From: DATEVL01 sp035281845
GTDB lineage: Bacteria; Chloroflexota; Anaerolineae; Anaerolineales; E44-bin32
Length of the DNA: 11,364 bases
Direction of reading: 5' to 3'
NCBI GenBank assembly: GCA_035281845.1
Contig: DATEVL010000136.1
Span: forward strand, 1 to 11,364
Below are positions 7,452 through 11,364 of this stretch, in pieces. Positions within the stretch are counted from its first letter, which is position 1. Every line of letters starts with the position of its first letter. The translations under genes were made by a program, and so were the position numbers. Below the pieces are notes generated by a model, which was not told where the DNA came from, did no database searches, and worked only from the letters and a program-made list of their open reading frames with translations.

Positions 7452-7933
7452 GCCCCGCCGGTCTTGAGGGCCTCGAGCAAACCACGCACACCCGCCTCGA
7501 CGACCCGGTAGGTCTCTTCGAAATCCTCATCTCCATCGTAGTACGGATCAGGGACGGAGGCGTTGCGGCCGGCCTTCGAATCGAAGTCGCGCAACAAGCG
7601 GATCTTCTTGGCCTGCTCGGGCGTCCGTGCCCTCGCCTGCAGGTCGCGCCGGTTGTCGGTATCCATTGCCAAAATCAGGTCGAACCGATCGAAGTCGCTC
7701 AGCCGCACTTGGCGCGCCTCTCCGTCATAGCGAAGCCCATGCCGCGCGGCGGTCCGGCGCATGCGGGCATCCGGCGCCTCTCCGGCATGCGCCGCGCCGG
7801 TGCCGGCGGAGTCGACCTCGTAGCTCCCGTCCAAGCCGGCTTCCTCTGCCAACTGGCGGAAGAGATTCTCCGCCAGAGGGCTGCGGATGATGTTGCCCAT
7901 GCAAACGAAGAGGATGCGGCGCGGCTCCGTCAC
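7448..7933 (-). CDS. Low-molecular-weight phosphotyrosine protein phosphatase
   Basis: A 161-residue cytosolic phosphatase. The P-loop CMGNIIRS lies near the N-terminus, with nucleophile Cys11 and phosphate-binding Arg17 (the C-x5-R signature). The general-acid motif DPYY is near the C-terminus. Members paired with fructosamine-kinase homologues were shown to remove phosphate from ribulosamine 5-phosphates as well as from phosphotyrosine. Here the gene directly precedes and overlaps such a kinase, which favours a deglycation role. The second P-loop cysteine common in this family (CxGNICRS) is replaced by Ile16. The frame is open far upstream, but the start is set at GTG 7933, just before EPRRILFVC. 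No Shine-Dalgarno is seen, and TATAAT lies 6 bases upstream, consistent with a leaderless message. Confidence 0.9.
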   Translation of the reverse strand: MTEPRRILFVCMGNIIRSPLAENLFRQLAEEAGLDGSYEVDSAGTGAAHAGEAPDARMRRTAARHGLRYDGEARQVRLSDFDRFDLILAMDTDNRRDLQARARTPEQAKKIRLLRDFDSKAGRNASVPDPYYDGDEDFEETYRVVEAGVRGLLEALKTGGA

Positions 7934-7939
7934 CTCGGC

Positions 7940-7945
7940 ATTATA
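7940..7945 (-). promoter_or_regulatory. Possible -10 box of the phosphatase-kinase pair
   Basis: A perfect TATAAT on the minus strand lies in the 38 bp gap after ygfZ, with 6 bases between it and the GTG at 7933. The transcript would begin at or next to the start codon, giving a leaderless message. No TTGACA-like -35 is seen at 16-18 bp. The match is exact, but a six-base AT word could occur by chance. Confidence 0.4.
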
Positions 7946-7971
7946 ACCGCCGGGTTTCTGTGACCGTTGGA

Positions 7972-8961
7972 TCACGAAGCCGGAGGATCGAGCGGAAGCG
8001 GCAGCAGAGTGGCGCGGACGCCGGAAGGCGCCAGCCGGACTTCGGTCGGAGACTGTTGCAGCAGAGCGGACCGCACCAGACCGAGCCCAATCGGGCCGAG
8101 TCGCGGCGAGAATGCGGTGCTCGTCAGCCGGCCGACGGGCGCGTCGGCTTGCTCGATGTCCTGCGGAGCGGATACGAGAGTCTCGAGGCGCACCCCGGTG
8201 AGTTGCCGGGCGATTCGGCTCCGGCTCTCCATACGCGCGATGATTTCCTGGCCGATGTAGCAGCCCTTGTCGAAGCTGACCAGGTGCCACAACCCGACCT
8301 CTAATGGAATGACGTCTTCGTCGATTTCGCGATCGGGAGCCGGCAGACCGCGCTCGATGCGATGCGCCTCGTACGCGGCGGCCTGTGGGGAGCCCGGCCC
8401 TCGATCGTTCCAACGCGCTTGCGCGCGGCGATGCAGATCGCCTGCCGCAAGCAGGCACAACCCGGGGAAGGTCTTCTCCGTCCTCCAGAGGAGACTTTCG
8501 CCGATGATTGTGCAACTCGGCGAATCCGGTGCGGTTGCGACTCCGGCTGCGGCGACCGCTTCGTCCGTGGCCGATGGACCGTACATCCCCCACAGGTGAT
8601 AGCCATTGCTCATCTCGCTCAAGACGACATCGTCGTTGAAGAAAATGTAACGGCCGAGCCAGGCTCGCACGCTTTCCGCTCTACCGGGGCTGGTCAGGAT
8701 CAAGAAGTCCTCCGCTCGGCGAATGACGTGGATCACGTCCACCGTTCGGCCGATGGCGGTCGTCAGGACGGTTGTGCGGATGTGACCCGGCTCGAGATCC
8801 GTCATGTTATTGGTGGACATGCGGTGGAGAAGATCGAGCGTCGATGCGCCGCGTGCCACCACCAATCCGGGGGGTTCGTGCTCTACGACGAGACAACTTT
8901 CGAGGGCCGCGTGGTAGGCGGCTTGCAGGTCTTCTGAAACGTGGATCTGCGGTCTGTCCAT
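7972..8961 (-). CDS. ygfZ: YgfZ/GcvT domain-containing folate-binding protein
   Basis: A 329-residue protein of the YgfZ (IBA57) branch of the aminomethyltransferase fold. YgfZ binds tetrahydrofolate and helps assemble or repair iron-sulfur clusters in certain enzymes such as MiaB. The diagnostic motif KGCYIGQE is at 232-239 with Cys234. It is preceded by an IPLEVGL stretch and followed by RMESRSRIARQLTGVRLE, as in the family. The N-terminal half contains the folate-binding-like region (RGASTLDLLHRMSTN, about 37-51). The C-terminal barrel is short. It is the first gene of the minus-strand block and starts at ATG 8961. The only Shine-Dalgarno-like word, AAGG, touches the ATG and is too close to work, while TATAAT lies 8 bases upstream. 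Its Fe-S role has no obvious link to the deglycation genes, so co-transcription may be incidental. Confidence 0.9.
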   Translation of the reverse strand: MDRPQIHVSEDLQAAYHAALESCLVVEHEPPGLVVARGASTLDLLHRMSTNNMTDLEPGHIRTTVLTTAIGRTVDVIHVIRRAEDFLILTSPGRAESVRAWLGRYIFFNDDVVLSEMSNGYHLWGMYGPSATDEAVAAAGVATAPDSPSCTIIGESLLWRTEKTFPGLCLLAAGDLHRRAQARWNDRGPGSPQAAAYEAHRIERGLPAPDREIDEDVIPLEVGLWHLVSFDKGCYIGQEIIARMESRSRIARQLTGVRLETLVSAPQDIEQADAPVGRLTSTAFSPRLGPIGLGLVRSALLQQSPTEVRLAPSGVRATLLPLPLDPPAS

Positions 8962-8969
8962 CCTTGGAG

Positions 8970-8975
8970 ATTATA
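8970..8975 (-). promoter_or_regulatory. Possible -10 box of ygfZ (leaderless geometry)
   Basis: A perfect TATAAT on the minus strand is separated from the ygfZ ATG by 8 bases. Transcription would start within about two bases of the ATG. No convincing -35 is seen at standard spacing. The same geometry recurs before the phosphatase gene downstream, which raises my confidence that it is functional. Confidence 0.5.
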
Positions 8976-9004
8976 TCGGGCTCCCCAGAGAATCATGTCT
9001 CTGC

Positions 9005-9469
9005 TCACCCCCTTTGGTCCCCTTCTTCTCCACCCCCCTGTTGTCCCCCCTAAAGGGGGGACCGTGGGGGGCATGAGCTGCCCCCCACACCCCCTGCAAT
9101 GGCAGGGCTTCGCGGCCGAAGTAGGCGCGCCTCTTGCACAAGAGTCATGGCTTGCGATTGATATCGTTGCGGCCCGAAAGCTGGCGTTAGTAAGACCCAT
9201 TTCCGAAAACAGAAACCTGCCGCAATGATGTCGAATCGAGGGCGACCTGTGATGTGCGCGCCCTCCTCGGGCACGAAAGATAGCCATTGCAGGGGGTACG
9301 GGGGGCTGCTTAGCCCCCCGGAGTCCCCCCTTGCCCCCTCCGCTTCGCTTCGGGGGTGCTTCGCAAGGGGGAACTAAAGGGGGGTGAACACTTCGAGATG
9401 CCACAGGGGGTTGAACGGAGTGGAAGACCAAAAGGGGGTCGAACAGAATGGAGGACCAAAAGGGGGTGA
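9005..9469. repeat. Foldback (MITE-like) composite inverted-repeat element
   Basis: This element fills most of the gap between ygfZ and the sortase gene. Its ends are imperfect inverted repeats: TCACCCCCTTTGGTCC (9005-9020) against GGACCAAAAGGGGGTGA (9453-9469), differing by one base in the T-run. Further in, a longer pair of arms (9052-9103 and 9283-9333) matches in inverse order along about 50 bases and ends in the shared ACCCCCTGCAATGGC. Each arm contains its own hairpin: GTGGGGGGC/GCCCCCCAC (9064-9088) and CGGGGGGC/GCCCCCCG (9299-9320). Extra hairpins are GTCCCCCC/GGGGGGAC (9043-9062) and CCCCCTTGC/GCAAGGGGG (9326-9371). The core (9104-9282) is visibly less GC-rich and codes for nothing I recognise. 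No transposase is present and no clear target-site duplication is seen. Confidence 0.7.
9406..9466 (+). repeat. 28-bp tandem repeat at the right end of the foldback element
   Basis: Two 28-base units follow directly, 9406-9433 and 9434-9461. Each begins GGGGGT and ends GACCAAAA, with four differences between them, and the next GGGGG (9462-9466) begins a third, partial copy. A more diverged related stretch precedes them from about 9380. The G-run ends match the outer arm of the foldback element, so the tandem probably arose by duplication of that arm. It lies just upstream of the sortase promoter. Confidence 0.7.
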
Positions 9470-9482
9470 CCGCGTGAGATTT

Positions 9483-9500
9483 CCCAGGGTGTCCCCTGGG
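9483..9500. promoter_or_regulatory. Possible operator palindrome next to the sortase -10 box
   Basis: A perfect inverted repeat, CCCAGGG (9483-9489) and CCCTGGG (9494-9500), with four bases between, ends at the base before TATAAT. It occupies the spacer between -10 and -35, where a bound regulator would block or remodel polymerase binding. As an RNA hairpin it would lie upstream of the expected transcription start, so a DNA-level role is more likely. No regulator gene is adjacent in the window. Confidence 0.4.
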
Positions 9501-9506
9501 TATAAT
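9501..9506 (+). promoter_or_regulatory. Likely -10 box of the sortase operon
   Basis: A perfect TATAAT lies 26 bases before the GTG at 9533, which leaves a leader of roughly 20 bases containing the ribosome-binding site GGAG (9524-9527). No good -35 is seen at 17 bp. GTGAGA (9474-9479) is a partial match but at 21 bp spacing. Either an activator or an atypical spacer would be needed. Confidence 0.5.
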
Positions 9507-9532
9507 CCGCGCCAATACCGTTTGGAGAACAA

Positions 9533-10441
9533 GTGGCTGGACGCTCGAAGCGCGTCGAAGAGTTGTCGGTCCCCGAGCTGGAGGCGGCACTGGCGCAGCG
9601 TCGGGTGGACGCGCGGCGGCTGCGGCTGGAGCAGTTTCGCGCCTCGGGCCGCGCCCTGCGCCTAGAGGCGCCGGCCGACCGCGGCTGGCCGAACCCGCCG
9701 CCGTCCGACGAACTGCGAGAGGCCCCGTCCGACGAGCCGGTGCTTACGCGTCGTCGAACCTTCTTGAACCGGACGCTGCTGCTGGTGGAAATCGGCGCGG
9801 TCGCAGGGCTGGCGTTAATCCTGCTCAGCGGCCTGGGCGCGTTGCGCCAGTTGAATGCTGAGGTAGCCGCCGCCCTCGAAGGCCCCATGGCCGTGGCGAC
9901 ACCTCTGATCCGGGCCGTCGTGCTTCCATCCGGCCATACCCCTCCGACGTCGCCGGGCGGCGCGCAGCCCAACGAGGCCGAAATCCCGGAGAATCTGAGA
10001 CCCTATGTCGCATCGCTGCCGGTCGTCGGTCTTCCAACGCCCGGCCCGGAACAGGCGACTATCATCCACATTCCCGCTCTGTGGAGCTCGCCGGCGCCGG
10101 TTGTCCAGGGCGACGGCTGGGAGCAGCTAAGAAAGGGTGTCGCCCAACACTTGGGGACGGCCAATCCGGGTGACGCAGGCAACGTAGTGCTTTCCGCCCA
10201 CAACGACATCTTCGGTGAGCTGTTCCGCGACCTGGATCGGTTGAAGCCGGGTGATGAAATTCGCTTGTCCACGGCTACGCGCGATTTTGTCTACCGGGTC
10301 ACCGGCACCGAGATCGTCGGCCCGACGGACGTGCAGGTGATGGAAGCGACGGCCCGCCCTACGGTCACGCTCATTTCGTGCTACCCTTACCTGGTCGATA
10401 ACAAACGTATCGTCGTCTTCGCCGAGCTGACCAGCGGATGA
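9533..10441 (+). CDS. Sortase (class D/E-like transpeptidase)
   Basis: A 302-residue membrane-anchored cysteine transpeptidase. Residues 1-78 are a charged, Arg/Glu-rich cytoplasmic segment, followed by one membrane span (about 81-104). The extracellular sortase barrel starts near 160. The catalytic triad is visible: His223 in VVLSAHND, Cys283 in TLISCYPY and Arg292 in DNKRIVVF. The stretch LFRDLDRLKPGDEI (230-243) is typical of the fold. Sortases join surface proteins bearing a C-terminal sorting signal to the envelope or to each other. No LPXTG-like substrate is encoded in this window. The class is uncertain. The long N-terminal segment is larger than in most Firmicutes enzymes. The start is GTG at 9533 with GGAG 5 bases upstream. 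It is the first gene of a plus-strand run, 34 bases before a small membrane protein. Confidence 0.88.
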   Translation: MAGRSKRVEELSVPELEAALAQRRVDARRLRLEQFRASGRALRLEAPADRGWPNPPPSDELREAPSDEPVLTRRRTFLNRTLLLVEIGAVAGLALILLSGLGALRQLNAEVAAALEGPMAVATPLIRAVVLPSGHTPPTSPGGAQPNEAEIPENLRPYVASLPVVGLPTPGPEQATIIHIPALWSSPAPVVQGDGWEQLRKGVAQHLGTANPGDAGNVVLSAHNDIFGELFRDLDRLKPGDEIRLSTATRDFVYRVTGTEIVGPTDVQVMEATARPTVTLISCYPYLVDNKRIVVFAELTSG

Positions 10442-10475
10442 TCGTGGCGAAGGCAGATCGGCGAAAGGGATGGGC

Positions 10476-10667
10476 ATGACCAAGAAGACCAAGAAGATTG
10501 AACGCCGGACGACCTCCGCAGCAGGCATCTCCTCGACACGCGGCGAGTCCGGCAGCGGGGATTTCAACCCCGACTATCGATACGTCCGATCGGACCTCCG
10601 CCGCATCGGTCTCCTCGCCGGCAGTTTCCTGGCGCTGCTGGTGATCCTTTCCTTTCTCGTGAAGTAG
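10476..10667 (+). CDS. Small single-span membrane protein of unknown function
   Basis: A 63-residue protein that I do not recognise as a named family. The N-terminus is strongly basic (MTKKTKKIERR), followed by a Ser/Gly-rich stretch (about 12-29) and FNPDYRYVRSDLRR (30-43). One hydrophobic span of about 20 residues at the C-terminus ends in VK. The predicted orientation, by the positive-inside rule, is cytoplasmic N-terminus with a tail anchor. AAAGGG (10464-10469) lies 6 bases before the ATG at 10476, which I prefer to the in-frame ATG at 10470 that abuts it. It sits 34 bases after the sortase stop and 24 bases before the sensor gene, so it is probably co-transcribed. It may be an accessory to one of them, but nothing in the sequence proves this. 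Confidence 0.65.
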   Translation: MTKKTKKIERRTTSAAGISSTRGESGSGDFNPDYRYVRSDLRRIGLLAGSFLALLVILSFLVK

Positions 10668-10691
10668 ATCGCGCCTCGTACTGAGGGACGC

Positions 10692-11364
10692 GTGACGACC
10701 GCAGACCACACCGAACGACCTCGCGTTCGCTTCAGCTTGCGCTGGAAGATCACGTTACCGTTCATGCTGCTGGCCCTGACGCTGGCCCTGGGCGCCACCT
10801 ACCTCGTCGGCACCTTCCTCACGACCTCCGCGCAAGAACGATTTCTCCGCCAGCTGGCGGACAGCGGGCAGCAAGCGACCGATGCCCTTGTGCGAGTTGA
10901 GAGGGATCTCCTCAGCGAGGAGCGCCTGGTGGCCAACACCCAAGGCGTGGTCGAGACGCTGATCTCGAAGGACGCCGAAGGGATGCGGGATCGCGTTCTC
11001 CCGCTGGCGGTGAGCGCCGGCGCCGATCTGGTGGTCATCCTCGATGAACAAGGCGTGAGCCTGCTGACCATCCGCCAGCGCCCGGATGGGACGCGGGGAC
11101 AGTACGAAACGATCCGCAACGAGGCTTTCTATGCCGGGTGGGAGTCGGTCCAGGCGCTGCTGGCCGGCGGGACGGACGAAAAACGGGCAGGCTTGGAAAT
11201 CCTCAATCCCGGGCAGGAGGGCGAGACGGCGGTATTCTGGGTGGGCGGGCCGATCATCGGGAGCGGGGACCGCGTTCTCGGCGTCGTGCTGGTGGGCGAC
11301 TATCTTGAAGGGATGGTCGAGGAGCTTCGGACCCAGGCCGGCGCCAATGTCTCGATCTACGATC
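10692..11364 (+). CDS. Membrane sensor protein with extracytoplasmic Cache-like domain (partial)
   Basis: An open frame starts at GTG 10692, with GAGGG 4 bases upstream, and continues past the right edge (224 residues visible). A short basic cytoplasmic start (RVRFSLRWKIT) precedes a membrane span at about 20-43. After that come a helical stretch (about 46-90, SAQERFLRQLADSGQQATDA) and a sensor region with ADLVVILDEQGVSLLT (111-126). Near the end is VFWVGGPIIGSGDRVLGVVLVGDYL (181-205), split by a turn. This is the layout of Cache-type ligand-sensing domains found on histidine kinases, adenylate or diguanylate cyclases and chemoreceptors. The output domain lies outside the window, so the type of signalling protein cannot be decided. 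It is the third gene of the sortase run. Confidence 0.75.
   Translation, partial: MTTADHTERPRVRFSLRWKITLPFMLLALTLALGATYLVGTFLTTSAQERFLRQLADSGQQATDALVRVERDLLSEERLVANTQGVVETLISKDAEGMRDRVLPLAVSAGADLVVILDEQGVSLLTIRQRPDGTRGQYETIRNEAFYAGWESVQALLAGGTDEKRAGLEILNPGQEGETAVFWVGGPIIGSGDRVLGVVLVGDYLEGMVEELRTQAGANVSIYD

Noticed and set aside
7934..8593. Upstream extension of the phosphatase frame
   Set aside because: The extra 220 residues overlap ygfZ in another frame and are Arg/Ser-rich with no domain. LMW-PTPs start a few residues before the P-loop strand.
9043..9062. Intrinsic terminator (GC stem with TAAA loop)
   Set aside because: The stem is strong, but no T-run follows on either strand, and it lies upstream of both divergent genes, where no transcript is expected to end. 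It is part of the foldback element.
9406..9466. CRISPR-like repeat of 28 bp
   Set aside because: The units are directly adjacent without spacers, differ from one another, and no cas genes are present. It is a tandem repeat.
8883..9972. Minus-strand frames across the gap and the sortase gene
   Set aside because: Their translations are Pro/Arg/Ser-rich products of G-runs and antisense sortase code. They change frame across the 28-bp units and have no ribosome-binding site or motif.

Overview
The window is GC-rich and densely coded, with frequent GTG starts. It holds ten protein genes and no RNA gene that I can see. Several traits suggest a member of the Chloroflexota, probably Anaerolineae-like and perhaps from a metagenome: a BMP-type lipoprotein transporter, a large sortase of the kind seen in that phylum, a Cache-like sensor, and an intergenic region full of G-run/C-run foldback repeats. 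The phylum is an inference from gene style, not a marker-based assignment.

From about 8961 down to 259, everything reads on the minus strand. In transcription order the genes are: a YgfZ-like folate-binding protein; a low-molecular-weight phosphotyrosine phosphatase (LMW-PTP) overlapping a fructosamine/ribulosamine-3-kinase by 4 bp; a saccharopine-dehydrogenase-family enzyme resembling lysine 6-dehydrogenase; and a complete BMP-family nucleoside-type ABC importer (permease, permease, lipoprotein, double ATPase). The phosphatase plus kinase pair is a known bacterial protein-deglycation module, and a lysine-dehydrogenase-like gene follows it. A 210 bp gap rich in GC hairpins (5071-5280) separates that group from the importer. 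The first 258 bases hold no gene, but they contain a compact cruciform repeat and a weak hairpin past the end of the importer.

From 9533 to the right edge, everything reads on the plus strand: a membrane-anchored sortase, a 63-residue single-span membrane protein, and the start of a membrane sensor that runs off the window.

The gap between these two divergent blocks (8962-9532) is the most unusual part. A foldback element of about 465 bp (9005-9469) has imperfect terminal and nested inverted repeats, paired hairpins and a less GC-rich core. It lies almost symmetrically between two TATAAT boxes, one for ygfZ (8970-8975, minus) and one for the sortase (9501-9506, plus). The sortase -10 box directly abuts a perfect 7-bp inverted repeat that may be an operator. 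On the minus strand, both ygfZ and the phosphatase have a perfect TATAAT only 6-8 bases before the start codon, which suggests leaderless transcripts.
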